Assembly (NCBI RefSeq): GCF_031458255.1
Contig: NZ_JAVDYC010000001.1
Span: forward strand, 2,489,001 to 2,553,000
DNA length: 64,000 nucleotides
Source: Catenuloplanes niger
Lineage (GTDB): Bacteria > Actinomycetota > Actinomycetes > Mycobacteriales > Micromonosporaceae
Reading direction: 5' to 3'
Under the pieces are notes generated by a model that had not been told where the DNA came from, made no database searches, and worked only from the letters and a program-made list of their open reading frames with translations. Position 1 is the first letter of the stretch; each line of letters starts with the position of its first letter. Shown piece after piece: positions 8,788 to 18,199 of the stretch. The translations under genes and the position numbers were made by a program.

Positions 8788-9071
8788 CGCGTGTGCCGCT
8801 TCCGGGACCTGATGGTGCCCCGGCGAGCGGTTCCAGGGCTTCGCCTCCGCCGCTCCTTCTTCCGGACCGCTGACGTGTCCCGGATTTCTCCCTCCACCGC
8901 CTGACGCGTCTCCGTCGACGTCCGGGGCCGGACGTCCGGGTTTGGGTGCGCTTGGTGGGTTTCGCGGCGCAGGCGCCGCCGGTGTTCCACACTCCGATGA
9001 GGCGTGCCGGCTCACGAACCACTACCCTGACGGCTGTTGCGTCGTTTGTTGCGTCGATTTGGGGAGTGGTC

Positions 9072-11174
9072 ATGCGCACCCGAAGTGCCGTCCTGATCGC
9101 GGTCGCCGTGGTGCTCGGCTGGCTGGCGATCGCCGGGGTGACCGGGCCCTACTCCGGAAAGCTCAGCGAGGTCTCCACCACGGACAACACCGCGTTCCTG
9201 CCGGCCGACGCGGAGGCCACCCGGGCGGCGGACGAGGCCGCCGCCTTCACCGACCGGGCCGCGATCCCGGCCATCGTGGTCTACGAGCGGGACTCCGGCA
9301 TCACCGCCGAGGACCGGCGGCGCGCCGCCGCGGACCGCGCGGAGCTGGCCGGCCTGGACGGCGTGCTCGGTCCGCTGCCGGACGTGGACGACAGCGACGA
9401 CGGCAAGGCGCTGCAGCTCGTCGTGCCGGTGGACAACGCCCGGGACGTCAACGAGGTGATCACCGCGGTCCGGGCGGCCGTGCAGTCGCCGGACCTCACC
9501 GTCCACGTGGCCGGGCCGGCCGGGCTGCGCGCGGACCTCAAGGAGGTCTTCGGCTCGCTCGACCTGACGCTGCTGCTGGTCACCGCGGGCGTGGTCCTGG
9601 TGATCCTGCTGGTCGTCTACCGCAGCCCGGTGCTGTGGATCATCCCGCTGCTGGCCGCCGCGGTCTCGTTCGGGCTGGCCGCGACCGCGGTCTACCTGCT
9701 GGCCGACAACGACGTGGTGAAGCTGGACGGACAGGCGCAGGGCATCCTCACCGTGCTGGTCTTCGGCGCGGGCACGGACTACGCGCTGCTGCTGATCGCG
9801 CGCTACCGGGAGGAGCTCGGACGCTTCGACCGTACCGTCGACGCGTTGAAGGCCGCGTGGCGCGGCGCCGCGCCCGCGATCGTCGCGTCCGCCGCCACGG
9901 TGATCGCGGCCCTGCTCTGCCTGCTCTTCTCCGGCCTGAACTCGAATCGGGCGCTCGGCCCGATCTCCGCGGTCGGCATCGCCGCCACGCTGATCGTGAT
10001 GCTCACGTTCCTGCCCGCGCTGCTGCTGCTCGGCGGCCGGTGGGCGTTCTGGCCGCGCCGCCCGGTGACCGGCGGCACCGCGACGGAGTCCCGGCTCTGG
10101 ACCCGGGTGGCCGGCGCGGTCGAGAAGCGGCCGCGCGTCACCTGGATCGGCACCGCGCTCGCGCTCGCCGTCTGCATGCTCGGCCTGTTGCAGGTCGGCA
10201 GCACCGGCCTCGGCCAGTCCGACCTGTTCACCGCGGAGACCGACTCGGTGACCGGCCAGGAGGCGCTGGCCCGGCACTTCCCGGGCGGTTCCGGCTCGCC
10301 CACCACGATCTTCGTGTCCGCGCCCGCGCTCGGCGCCGTCCAGCAGGCCGTGCAGGCCGTCGCGTCGGTCGACAGCGTGCGCCCGGTCAGCGAGAGCGGC
10401 GCGCCGGCCGGCCCGCCCAAGGTCGTCGACGGGCGGGTGCAGTTGCAGGCCACGCTCGCGGACGAGCCGGACAGCGCCGCGGCCGAGGAGACCGTGCGGC
10501 AGATCCGGGTGGCCGCGCACGCGGTGCCGGGCGCGAACGCGGTGGTCGGCGGCTACACCGCGGTGCAGCTGGACACGCAGGACGCGAACGAGCGGGACCG
10601 CAACGTGATCATCCCGCTGGTGCTGGCCGTGATCGCGGTGATCCTCGCGCTGCTGCTGCGCTCACTGCTGGCGCCGGTGCTGCTGATCGCGACCGTGGTG
10701 CTGTCCTTCGGCTCCACGCTCGGCATCTGCGCGCTGATCTTCCGTTACCTGTTCGGCTTCCCCGGCATCGACGCGTCCATCCCGCTGTTCGCGTTCGTGT
10801 TCCTGGTGGCGCTCGGCATCGACTACAACATCTTCCTGATGAGCCGGGTCCGCGAGGAGTCGATCGCGCACGGCACCCGGTCCGGCGTGCTGCGCGGGCT
10901 GATCGTCACCGGCGGCGTGATCACCTCGGCCGGCGTGGTGCTGGCCGCCACGTTCTCCGCGCTCGCGGTCGTACCGCTGGTCATCCTCGCCGAACTCGGC
11001 ACCGCGGTCGCGGTCGGCGTGCTGCTGGACACCGTCGTGGTCCGGTCGCTGCTGGTGCCCGCGCTGGTGCACGACCTCGGCGACCGGGTGTGGTGGCCGA
11101 GCCGGCTGTCCCGGCGCGCACCGGGCGGCCCGGATGATTCGGCGAAGAAGGACGGCCGGTTGATCTCCGTTTAG
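9072..11174 (+). CDS. MMPL family transporter
   Basis: A 700-aa RND-superfamily transporter of the MmpL type. TM1 (VLIAVAVVLGWLAIAGV) is followed by a first extracytoplasmic domain to about residue 155, then two six-helix bundles separated by a second porter domain. Each bundle carries the family signature: GTDYALLLIARYREEL and GIDYNIFLMSRVREE. Proteins of this family export lipids or other hydrophobic molecules using proton motive force; the cargo here is unknown. The ATG has GGGGAG five bases upstream. It stands alone between two tRNA genes, and no partner accessory protein is adjacent. Confidence 0.92.
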   Translation: MRTRSAVLIAVAVVLGWLAIAGVTGPYSGKLSEVSTTDNTAFLPADAEATRAADEAAAFTDRAAIPAIVVYERDSGITAEDRRRAAADRAELAGLDGVLGPLPDVDDSDDGKALQLVVPVDNARDVNEVITAVRAAVQSPDLTVHVAGPAGLRADLKEVFGSLDLTLLLVTAGVVLVILLVVYRSPVLWIIPLLAAAVSFGLAATAVYLLADNDVVKLDGQAQGILTVLVFGAGTDYALLLIARYREELGRFDRTVDALKAAWRGAAPAIVASAATVIAALLCLLFSGLNSNRALGPISAVGIAATLIVMLTFLPALLLLGGRWAFWPRRPVTGGTATESRLWTRVAGAVEKRPRVTWIGTALALAVCMLGLLQVGSTGLGQSDLFTAETDSVTGQEALARHFPGGSGSPTTIFVSAPALGAVQQAVQAVASVDSVRPVSESGAPAGPPKVVDGRVQLQATLADEPDSAAAEETVRQIRVAAHAVPGANAVVGGYTAVQLDTQDANERDRNVIIPLVLAVIAVILALLLRSLLAPVLLIATVVLSFGSTLGICALIFRYLFGFPGIDASIPLFAFVFLVALGIDYNIFLMSRVREESIAHGTRSGVLRGLIVTGGVITSAGVVLAATFSALAVVPLVILAELGTAVAVGVLLDTVVVRSLLVPALVHDLGDRVWWPSRLSRRAPGGPDDSAKKDGRLISV

Positions 11175-11280
11175 CCGATATTCGGCCGATATAGACCTGG
11201 TATCGCTTGATCAAAGAAGGCCGGTCCCGGCCGATTGCCGGTGGCCGGGGCACACGCGTACGGGATACGATCCCCGCGCC

Positions 11281-11354
11281 GGGGCGGTAGCTCAGCCGGT
11301 TAGAGCAGGGGACTCATAATCCCTCGGTCGCGGGTTCGAGTCCCGCCCGCCCCA
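11281..11354 (+). tRNA. tRNA with CAT anticodon (Met, or Ile2)
   Basis: Cloverleaf with acceptor GGGGCGG/CCGCCCC, anticodon loop CTCATAA (CAT) and T arm GCGGG-TTCGAGT-CCCGC. The discriminator is A11354 and CCA is not encoded. The lack of initiator features leaves an elongator tRNA-Met as the likely call. tRNA-Ile2, whose C34 would be lysidine-modified, has the same anticodon and cannot be excluded by eye. A possible -10 hexamer, TACGAT, lies at 11266-11271. Confidence 0.9.
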
Positions 11355-11373
11355 CCGCATTCACCTGCGAAAA

Positions 11374-11403
11374 CGTTCATTTCGGGATCGACGCGAATGA
11401 ACG
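11374..11403 (+). terminator. Hairpin after CAT tRNA
   Basis: CGTTCATTTCG and CGAATGAACG form a 10-bp stem with one bulged T and a nine-base loop, 20 bp after the tRNA. It is AT-richer than other hairpins here and has no T tract, so termination is likely but unproven. From 11404 to 11659 I see no gene. Confidence 0.5.
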
Positions 11404-11700
11404 CTTGAATCGCATTGCGCACCCAGTGTGCCGACGTCACCACCATTTGTGATCATCGAATGATGAGATCCACATCGTCGCGCGCGGTGAGGAGGCCCGC
11501 CTTCCCGCCGCTCACGCCGTCCGCGTGATCGAGATCTCAGCCCTCCCCCGTCGGTCCGCACACCGCTCTGACCTGCGGTGGCGTCCGTGTTGCATGATCG
11601 GCTCGGCCGCCGGCCCGGGCGATGACCGGCGGCGGCCGGCGACACGGGGAGGAGGACGCATGACGTTCCCAGCCGGAGCGGGCCCGACCGATCCGGACCG

Positions 11701-12123
11701 GTGGGTCCGGGGGCAGGCGGCGCGGAGGCGCCCCAGCGAATGCTGGAGATCATGTCCGGGCTGGTCGGCGAGGTCTCCTCGGCCATGGCGTTCCTGAAGA
11801 GCCCGCTGCCGCCGGTCGCCGACGACGCCTGTGCGGCGGTCGCGGTGTGGCACGAGACCGCGACGTTCGGCGAGCCACCGGCCGAGATCACCGTCCGGTC
11901 GGCCCGGTCCCTCACCGGCGAGGTCGCGGTGGAGGAGCGGGACTGCGGCCGGCGATACGCCACCAGCCACCTGTGCCCGGTCCACGCCGCCGACTGCCCG
12001 GTGCGCTCCCACCTACTGGACGTCCCGCCGTTCCTGACGCTCTTCGGCCTGATGTTCGCCGGCCGGCTGGTGGCGCGCCGGATCGCCACCCGGATCACCG
12101 GCCATCCCCCGGCCCGCCACTGA
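11701..12123 (+). CDS. Cys-rich small membrane protein, possibly frameshifted
   Basis: As it stands this frame can start at GTG 11701 or ATG 11740 (GGAGG 11 bases upstream). The protein has a helical segment (LEIMSGLVGEVSSAMAFLKS), a Cys-rich part (ERDCGRRYATSHLCPVHAADCPVRS), perhaps metal-binding or disulfide-bonded, and one C-terminal membrane helix. I do not recognise the family. The best ribosome site (GGGAGGAGGACGC) instead precedes an ATG at 11660 in another frame, which reads MTFPAGAGPTDPDRWVRG with coding-like codons and then stops at 11797. One extra G in the G5 run at 11709-11713 would join both into a single 154-aa protein. I read this as a broken gene or a sequencing indel; a hairpin follows the stop directly. 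Confidence 0.55.
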   Translation: MGPGAGGAEAPQRMLEIMSGLVGEVSSAMAFLKSPLPPVADDACAAVAVWHETATFGEPPAEITVRSARSLTGEVAVEERDCGRRYATSHLCPVHAADCPVRSHLLDVPPFLTLFGLMFAGRLVARRIATRITGHPPARH

Positions 12124-12153
12124 GGAACGGCGGGGCCGTGGCCCCGCCGTTCC
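12124..12153 (+). terminator. Terminator hairpin
   Basis: A perfect 13-bp stem, GGAACGGCGGGGC with a CGTG loop, begins immediately after the stop of the Cys-rich protein. It lies just past the end of the convergent type VII substrate gene, so it may work in both directions. Confidence 0.8.
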
Positions 12154-12166
12154 GCGATTCGACAGG

Positions 12167-13573
12167 TCAGCGCAGCACGCCCGGGGCCGCGTCGCCGCCG
12201 CCCCACACGTCCTCGTCCTCCTGGAGCCAGGTGCTGCGCTCCTCGTCGTTGCCGAACCCGGCACCGGGACCACCGCCCATGCCGGCCATCCCGGCCATGC
12301 CCGCGCGACCGGCGCCGCCCTTGCCCGCACCGCCGGTGCCCGGGGCCACGCCACCGGAGAGCATCGGCTTGCCGCCCTTGCCGGCACCGCCCTTGCCCGC
12401 ACCCTTCGCGCCGGCGCCGGCACCGGCGCCCATGCCACCCATCCCGGCCATGCCCATGCCGGCCAGCGCGGCGCCGTTGACCGGCTTGCCGAGCGCGCCG
12501 CCGCCGGGGATGCCGCCGGCACCGCCCGCGCCGAGACCACCGGCCGAGCCGAGGCCGCCGCCGGCACCGAGACCGCCGGTGCCGAGGCCGCCGGAACCGA
12601 GGCCGCTCGGGCCCAGTCCGCCGGCACCGAGACCGCCGCCCGCACCGGCCAGACCGGTGCCGACCGGCTTGCTCGGGTTGAAGTCGGAGCCGGTGCCGGG
12701 CGTGTAGCCGGTACCGACCTCCGGATCGAAACCGCCGGTGCCGTCGTTGATCGGCGGCGTGTAGGGGGTGAAGCCGGTGTTCGTGTCGATCGGGCTGCCC
12801 CCGGTGGGGTCGAAGCCGCCGATGCCGGACGGCGCGCCGGCGCCCATCTTCGGAGCGCCACCGCCCATCCCACCGCCACCGGAGACGCCACCGACGCCAC
12901 CACCGGGGCCGGCGCCGTCGAGCGGGATCTCAGTCAGCGGGTTCCTCGACGAGGAGCCCGCGACGGGCGTCCCGGTCGGCGTCGCGGCGGCCGTGTCGGC
13001 GACCTGGCCGTTCAACGTCTCCCAGTGCTCCCGGGCCTCGTCGCTGCCGTTGGTGAGCGCGTCCTGCACCGCGGTCCAGGCCTTCTGCGCGTACCCGGCG
13101 GTGAAGAAGTTGCCGATGTCCCGGTAGACCCCGGCCGCACCGGCGATATCGATCTTGATCGCGTTCTCGAACGAGCCGATCGGGATCGCCAGGTGCGCGT
13201 CGCGCGCCTGCATGACCTCCGGCTGCATGGCGATCGGGACCGGGATCTTCTCCTGCGCGGCGTGCAGATCGTCCGCCGCCTTGTTGAGGCTGGTGACGAC
13301 GCCGCCCTGGCCGCCTCCGTTCGCCTCGTCCGCGACATGCTGGATCTTCTTCGAGATGCCTTCGATGTGCTTCTTGAAGGCCTCGTACGCGTCGCCCTTC
13401 CACACGGTGCCCAGCTCCGTGACGTTCTGGTCCAGGCTCGTCTTCACCGTGTTCAGGTTGCGCAGCACCGCCTCCCAGCCGAGCGCCGCGGTCCGGAGGT
13501 CACCGGGCCGGCCGTCGATCACGACCTGGTTGACGATGTTCTCCCAGGACTCCTCGCCCCAATTCCGTCCCAT
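12167..13573 (-). CDS. Type VII secretion WXG/PPE-like substrate 1
   Basis: A 468-aa protein. The first 200 residues are helical and contain a W-x-G turn (TVWKGDAYEAF), as in WXG100/LXG-type ESX substrates. A long Gly-rich low-complexity region follows (GLGAGGLGPSGLGSGGLG and similar). The last residues, STWLQEDEDVWGGGDAAPGV-LR, match the C-terminus of the paralogue at 18328-19845 almost exactly, so this tail is probably functional, perhaps for secretion or binding. The ATG has GGAGG upstream and lies three bases after the stop of the partner gene. The pair is likely exported as a heterodimer; no ESX core genes are in the window. Confidence 0.8.
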   Translation of the reverse strand: MGRNWGEESWENIVNQVVIDGRPGDLRTAALGWEAVLRNLNTVKTSLDQNVTELGTVWKGDAYEAFKKHIEGISKKIQHVADEANGGGQGGVVTSLNKAADDLHAAQEKIPVPIAMQPEVMQARDAHLAIPIGSFENAIKIDIAGAAGVYRDIGNFFTAGYAQKAWTAVQDALTNGSDEAREHWETLNGQVADTAAATPTGTPVAGSSSRNPLTEIPLDGAGPGGGVGGVSGGGGMGGGAPKMGAGAPSGIGGFDPTGGSPIDTNTGFTPYTPPINDGTGGFDPEVGTGYTPGTGSDFNPSKPVGTGLAGAGGGLGAGGLGPSGLGSGGLGTGGLGAGGGLGSAGGLGAGGAGGIPGGGALGKPVNGAALAGMGMAGMGGMGAGAGAGAKGAGKGGAGKGGKPMLSGGVAPGTGGAGKGGAGRAGMAGMAGMGGGPGAGFGNDEERSTWLQEDEDVWGGGDAAPGVLR

Positions 13574-13576
13574 CGC

Positions 13577-14197
13577 CTAGCCTCCGTATTCCGAGTCGCC
13601 GGTCGGGGAGCCGCTACTGCTCGGGTACGAGGCGGGGACGGCAGCCGGGGACGCAGGGCCGCCACCGTACTTGCCCGTCTGCGTCTCCGAGGCGAAGACC
13701 TCCTCGAACGCCTGCGCGGACATCTGGTTCGCGCGCTCGGCCGTCTCGTACTGCTCCTTGACGCGCCGTAGCGACTCGGCCGCCTGGAGCAGCTCCTCCG
13801 CGATGGTCCGGACCGACTGCTCGGCGGTCCGGTAATGAGTGACGTGCCGCTGCGCGATGTCCGTCGCCGCGGGGTAGGTGCCGAACGGCGACTTCCCACC
13901 CGTCGAGGCCGGACCGGTCAGCCAACTGCCGATGTCGTCGCCCATCGCGGGCACCAGGCGGTCGCCGAGGTACCGCGCGTGCTCCTCGAGCCAGCGGATC
14001 GCACCGTCCAGGCTGTCCGCGTCCCACTCCGTGTTGAGTCCCGGGTCGCCGGAGGTGGCGTTGATCTCGGTCGGCCGGGACGACGCGTTGGCGTCGTCCG
14101 ACACCCAGAACCCAGGAACCGGCGGCAGCGGCGTGCCCGGTAGCGGAGGTATGAAGACCGGAGTCACCTCCTGGCCCGACCTCTGATTCTCTGCCAT
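13577..14197 (-). CDS. Type VII helical partner protein 1
   Basis: A 206-aa protein with a Pro-rich start (TPVFIPPLPGTPLPPVPGFW), a helical core (about 60-170) and a disordered tail ending EYGG. The core contains AIRWLEEHARYLGDRLVPAMGDDIGSWL in two adjoining helices, FGTYPAA and YETAERANQMSAQAFEEVF. These elements are all shared with the 206-aa paralogue at 19850-20470. It precedes the WXG/PPE-like gene by three bases, as PE genes precede PPE genes in mycobacteria; that comparison is of arrangement, not of sequence. The ATG at 14197 follows GGAGGAAGAGGAG. Confidence 0.72.
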   Translation of the reverse strand: MAENQRSGQEVTPVFIPPLPGTPLPPVPGFWVSDDANASSRPTEINATSGDPGLNTEWDADSLDGAIRWLEEHARYLGDRLVPAMGDDIGSWLTGPASTGGKSPFGTYPAATDIAQRHVTHYRTAEQSVRTIAEELLQAAESLRRVKEQYETAERANQMSAQAFEEVFASETQTGKYGGGPASPAAVPASYPSSSGSPTGDSEYGG

Positions 14198-14248
14198 CTC
14201 CTCTTCCTCCCCGTTATTCCTTTACTCGTTCCGTGCTGGACGCGCCGG

Positions 14249-15664
14249 TCAGCCGCCGTGCGGCGGACCGGGCGGCGGGTACTGCGGGCCCGGTGGGTAC
14301 TGCGGGCCCGGCGGGTACTGCGGGCCGGGCGCCGGCGGGTACTGCTGCGGCGGGCCTTGCGGATAGCCCTGCTGCGGCGGGTAACCCGGTGCGGGCGGCG
14401 GATAGCCACCCTGTTGGGGGTACGGCCCCGGCTGGTGCGGGTACGGTCCCGGCGCACCGACCGGCACGGGCGGACCGGGCCGGCGCTTGTTACGCGACGA
14501 GGACGCGGCGATCAGCACGACCACCAGGATCACCACGAGCAGGCAGACGCCACCGGCGATCAGTGCGACCGTGTTGCCGCCGAGGCCGCCGGCGTCACCG
14601 TCCCCCGGCGCCGGTGCGGCCTCGGTGGCGCCGGTCTCGTCCTCGTCCGGCAGCAGCGGGTTGCGGTCCACCGTGGGAACGTCCTCGGTCAGTGCCGCGA
14701 CCGGGTTGACGATGCCGTCGCCGTACTGCTCGTCCCATCCCTGTGAGCCCTTGTCGTCCGCGGTCCTGATCAGCCGCTCGATCACGTTCGCCGCGTCCAG
14801 CTCCGGGAACTCGGCCCGGACCATGGCCGCTACGCCGGACACGATCGCCGCGGCGGAACTGGTACCGCCGCCGAGGCCGTATCCGCTGTCCGACAGCGCG
14901 AGCGGCAGCGGGTTCACGATGTCCTGTGCCGGCGCGGCAAGAACGGCACCCCGGCCCTGCACCGACTGGGCGCCCCAGAAGGCTCCGTCGTTCGCGATCC
15001 CGGTCACGCCGATCACGCCCCGGATACGCGCCGGCGAGATGACCTTCGTGTCGCCGTCCGACCGGTTCCCGGCTGCGGCGACGATCACCACGTCCTTGCT
15101 GAGCGCGTATTCGATCGCGTCCTTCGTGACCTGCGGCGGTTCGATGTCCACGCCCCAGGACAGGTTTATGACCTTGGCGCCGTTGTCGACCGCCCAGCGG
15201 ATGCCGTCCGCGCCGATCTCCTGCGCACCGTCCTTGCCCCTGGAGTACGGCAGGATCTTCACGCCCGGCGCGATCCCGGTCACCCTGTTCGGGCCGCCAC
15301 CGTTACCGGCGATGACACCGGCCACACCGGTACCGTGCCCGTCGACCGTATCCGAGCGCCCGTCGGCCGCCTCACTGCCGACACCCTTACCGGGAAGCAC
15401 CTTGCCCTGCAGATCCGGGTGCGAGGCGTCGACGCCGGAGTCGACGACACCGACCACGACGCCCTCGCCCGTGCTGATCCGCTGCGCCTCAGGAATCTTG
15501 AGCAGATCGAAGTACCACTTCTGCCGCTCCGCGATCGTCGGCGCCGCGCTCGCGGCGGACGGCGCCACGAACAACGCGCCGCCGCCGGCCAGCATCGCGG
15601 CCAGCGCGGCCGCCGTGAACCGGATCACCCCGCCGGTACGGCGCCGGGCTCTGGTGGGCCTCAC
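14249..15664 (-). CDS. mycP: Mycosin-type subtilase (type VII secretion)
   Basis: A 471-aa S8 serine protease. A signal peptide precedes the protease domain (about 45-350), which has the catalytic Asp in VVGVVDSGVDASHPD, His in DTVDGHGTGVAG and Ser in GGGTSSAAAIVSG. A membrane helix (VALIAGGVCLLVVILVVVLIAA) and a Pro/Gln/Tyr-rich C-terminal tail follow. This layout, with an extracytoplasmic protease and C-terminal anchor, is that of MycP mycosins, which process substrates of and stabilise ESX complexes. The long cytoplasmic PYPQQ-like tail is unusual for mycobacterial MycP. The GTG at 15664 follows AGGGGGAG. It lies upstream of substrate pair 1 in the same direction, 51 bp away. Confidence 0.88.
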   Translation of the reverse strand: MRPTRARRRTGGVIRFTAAALAAMLAGGGALFVAPSAASAAPTIAERQKWYFDLLKIPEAQRISTGEGVVVGVVDSGVDASHPDLQGKVLPGKGVGSEAADGRSDTVDGHGTGVAGVIAGNGGGPNRVTGIAPGVKILPYSRGKDGAQEIGADGIRWAVDNGAKVINLSWGVDIEPPQVTKDAIEYALSKDVVIVAAAGNRSDGDTKVISPARIRGVIGVTGIANDGAFWGAQSVQGRGAVLAAPAQDIVNPLPLALSDSGYGLGGGTSSAAAIVSGVAAMVRAEFPELDAANVIERLIRTADDKGSQGWDEQYGDGIVNPVAALTEDVPTVDRNPLLPDEDETGATEAAPAPGDGDAGGLGGNTVALIAGGVCLLVVILVVVLIAASSSRNKRRPGPPVPVGAPGPYPHQPGPYPQQGGYPPPAPGYPPQQGYPQGPPQQYPPAPGPQYPPGPQYPPGPQYPPPGPPHGG

Positions 15665-15917
15665 CGCTGACTCCCCCTGTCGATTCGATGTCGACCGCGC
15701 TTCAGCGGCCGTGATGCTCCAGATGCGCTGCCGAGGATACGGCCATCCACTCGCCCGGAGGAATCTCTCCCACCCCCTCGGACCAGCACACGCACCGGCA
15801 ACGACATTCACCTTCGTCGACCGACGAGCCAAATGCCGGATCAGAGGTTATTGGCGTGGACCCGCCCGCGATCGATCATCGCTGGTCAGCGCAACCCTGC
15901 CGTAGGATCACGGACCT

Positions 15918-16877
15918 ATGAGCGCCTACCGGTCCCGGGTCCGCGGTTGTCTGCTCGGCGGCGCGGTCGGTGACGCGCTCGGCAACCCGGTCGAATTCGA
16001 GCGCGATCCCGCGGTCAGCGATCTCCAGCTGTCCCGGGACGGCCTCGCGCTGATCACCGACGACACCCAGATGACGCTGTTCACCGTCGAGGGCCTGCTC
16101 CGCTCCGCCGGCGGCGACGTGCCGAAGTCGGTCTACGAGGCCCACCTCCGCTGGTACGACACGCAGCGCCTCCCCGGCCCGCCGGAGCACGCGGACGGGC
16201 TCGCCGCGCAGCCGTTCCTCTACGCGCAGCGGGCCCCCGGCAACGCCTGCCTCGGTGGGCTCGCACTCGGCCGGATGGGCACGTTCGCACAGCCGGCGAA
16301 CCCGAACTCCAAGGGCTGCGGTTCCGTCATGCGCTCCGCGCCGTTCGGCCTGTTCCCCTCGGTGAGCGCGGCCGACGCGTTCGCGCTGGCCGCGGAGTGC
16401 GCCGTGCACACGCACGGCCACCCGACCGGCTACCTGGCCGCCGGCACGTTCGCCGCGATCGTCCGCCACCTGCTGGACGGTGACGACGTCCGGACCGCCA
16501 CCGAGCGCGCGATCACGCTGCTGACCGGCTACGACGCGCACGGGGAGACGCTGACCGCGCTGCGCCGGACCCTGGACACGCCGTACGCTCCGGGTAACAC
16601 CGGCATCGAGCGGATCGGGCTCGGCTGGATCGCGGAGGAGGCGCTGGCCATGGCCGTCTACGCCGCGCTCGTGTTCGAGGAGCCGGGCCGCGTCCGGGAC
16701 GCGCTGCTCGTCGCGGTCAACCACGCCGGTGACAGCGACTCCACCGGCGCGATCTGCGGCAACCTGCTCGGCGCCCGGCACGGCGAGGAGGCACTGCCCG
16801 CGGCCTGGGTCGCCCGCCTGGAGGGCCTGGACACGATCACCGCGACCGCCGACGACCTGGTGGAGGCCGCCGCATGA
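15918..16877 (+). CDS. ADP-ribosylglycohydrolase family protein
   Basis: A 319-aa enzyme of the DraG/ARH family, which removes ADP-ribose from proteins or small molecules. The family metal-binding motifs are visible: GAVGDALGNPVEFE near the N-terminus, ITDDTQMTLFTVEGL (TDDT) at about 38-52, and NHAGDSDSTGAICGNLLGA (D-x-D-S/T) near the C-terminus. These acidic residues bind two Mg ions. The target in this organism is unknown. Its stop overlaps the ATG of the alditol oxidase gene (ATGA), so the two are co-translated. Confidence 0.88.
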   Translation: MSAYRSRVRGCLLGGAVGDALGNPVEFERDPAVSDLQLSRDGLALITDDTQMTLFTVEGLLRSAGGDVPKSVYEAHLRWYDTQRLPGPPEHADGLAAQPFLYAQRAPGNACLGGLALGRMGTFAQPANPNSKGCGSVMRSAPFGLFPSVSAADAFALAAECAVHTHGHPTGYLAAGTFAAIVRHLLDGDDVRTATERAITLLTGYDAHGETLTALRRTLDTPYAPGNTGIERIGLGWIAEEALAMAVYAALVFEEPGRVRDALLVAVNHAGDSDSTGAICGNLLGARHGEEALPAAWVARLEGLDTITATADDLVEAAA

Positions 16878-18118
16878 CGCTCACGAACTGGGCCGGGAAC
16901 GTCACGTTCGGCGCGGCCCGGCTGCACACGCCCGGCACGGTCGACGAGTTGCGCGAGGCCGTGGCCGCGAGCACCCGGCTGCGCCCGCTCGGCACCGGCC
17001 ACTCGTTCAACCTGATCGCGGACACCGACGGTGACCTGGTCTCCGTGGCGTCGCTGCCGACCGCCGTGCACATCGACTCGGTGGCCGGCGAGGTGACCGC
17101 GAGCGCGGGCGTCCGCTACGGCGAGCTCGCCTCGCGCCTGCACGCGGCCGGGTACGCGCTGCACAACATGGCCTCGCTGCCGCACATCTCGGTGGCCGGC
17201 GCGGTCGCCACCGGCACGCACGGCTCCGGCGTCACCAGTCCCGGCCTCGGCGCCGCCGTCACCGGCCTGCGCCTGGTCACCGCGGACGGTGAGCTTCTCG
17301 ACCTGCGCCGCGACGACCCGCGCCTGGCCGGTGCGGTGGTCAACCTCGGCGCGCTCGGCGTCGTCGTCGACGTCACGCTGCGCATCCGTCCCACGTTCGA
17401 CATCGCGCAGTACGTCTACGAGCGTCTGCCCTGGTCACACCTTGCCACCGGCTGGGCGGAGATCATGAGCGCGGGCTACTCGGTCAGCCTGTTCACCGAC
17501 TGGACCGGACCGGTGATCAACCAGATCTGGGTCAAGCGCGACCCGTCGGAGCCCGCGCCGCCCACGCGCTGGCACGGCGCCACGCTCGCCACCGCGCCGC
17601 TGCACCCGGTTCCCGGCATGTCCGCGGTCAACTGCACCGAGCAGGGCGGCGTCCCCGGCCCCTGGCACGAACGCCTGCCCCACTTCCGCCTCGACTTCAC
17701 CCCGAGCAGCGGCGCCGAGCTGCAGACCGAGTACCTCCTGCCGGCCACGCACGCGCTCGAGGCGCTGGAGGCGGTCGACGCGATCCGGGACCGGATCGCG
17801 CCGGTCCTGCAGATCTCCGAGGTCCGCACGATCGCCGCCGACGATCTCTGGCTCAGCCCGAGTCACGGCCACGACAGCGTCGCGATCCACTTCACCTGGC
17901 ACCCGGACGCCGAAGCGGTCGCCCCGGTGGTCACCGCGCTGGAGGAGCGGCTCGCGCCGTTCGGTGCCCGCCCGCACTGGGGCAAGGTCTTCTCCACCGA
18001 CCCGGCCGCGCTCCGCGCGCGGTACCCCCGCTTCGACGACTTCCTCGCGCTGCGCGCCGACCTCGACCCGTCCGGCAAGCTGCTCAATCCCATGCTCAGC
18101 CGCTATTTCGATCTTTAG
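16874..18118 (+). CDS. aldO: Alditol oxidase (FAD-linked)
   Basis: A 414-aa flavoprotein very like Streptomyces AldO, which oxidises xylitol, sorbitol and related polyols at C1 and makes hydrogen peroxide. The N-terminal FAD domain has GTGHSFN, in which His43 corresponds to the covalent flavin site of AldO, and NMASLPHISVAGAVATGTHG. The substrate domain contains AYSVSLFTDW-like and PVPGMSAVNCTEQGGVPGPW motifs, ELQTEYLLP and ARPHWGKVF. Length matches AldO. It is coupled to the ADP-ribosylglycohydrolase gene upstream. That pairing does not suggest a shared pathway to me. Confidence 0.9.
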   Translation: MTLTNWAGNVTFGAARLHTPGTVDELREAVAASTRLRPLGTGHSFNLIADTDGDLVSVASLPTAVHIDSVAGEVTASAGVRYGELASRLHAAGYALHNMASLPHISVAGAVATGTHGSGVTSPGLGAAVTGLRLVTADGELLDLRRDDPRLAGAVVNLGALGVVVDVTLRIRPTFDIAQYVYERLPWSHLATGWAEIMSAGYSVSLFTDWTGPVINQIWVKRDPSEPAPPTRWHGATLATAPLHPVPGMSAVNCTEQGGVPGPWHERLPHFRLDFTPSSGAELQTEYLLPATHALEALEAVDAIRDRIAPVLQISEVRTIAADDLWLSPSHGHDSVAIHFTWHPDAEAVAPVVTALEERLAPFGARPHWGKVFSTDPAALRARYPRFDDFLALRADLDPSGKLLNPMLSRYFDL

Positions 18119-18152
18119 CTCTGCCCGCTTCCGGCGTGGGCGCGCCGGGCGT

Positions 18153-18199
18153 GCTCCCGCGGGCACCGGTCGGCCGCGGGGCGGCCTCCCTGCCGGTTC
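18153..18199 (-). repeat. GC-rich interspersed element, copy C
   Basis: This is the reverse-strand copy, lying between the convergent ends of aldO and the second type VII substrate gene. Read on the minus strand it starts GAACCGGCAGGGAGGCCGCC and ends GACCGGTGCCCGCGGGAGC, nearly identical to copy B at 20572-20618. Confidence 0.65.
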
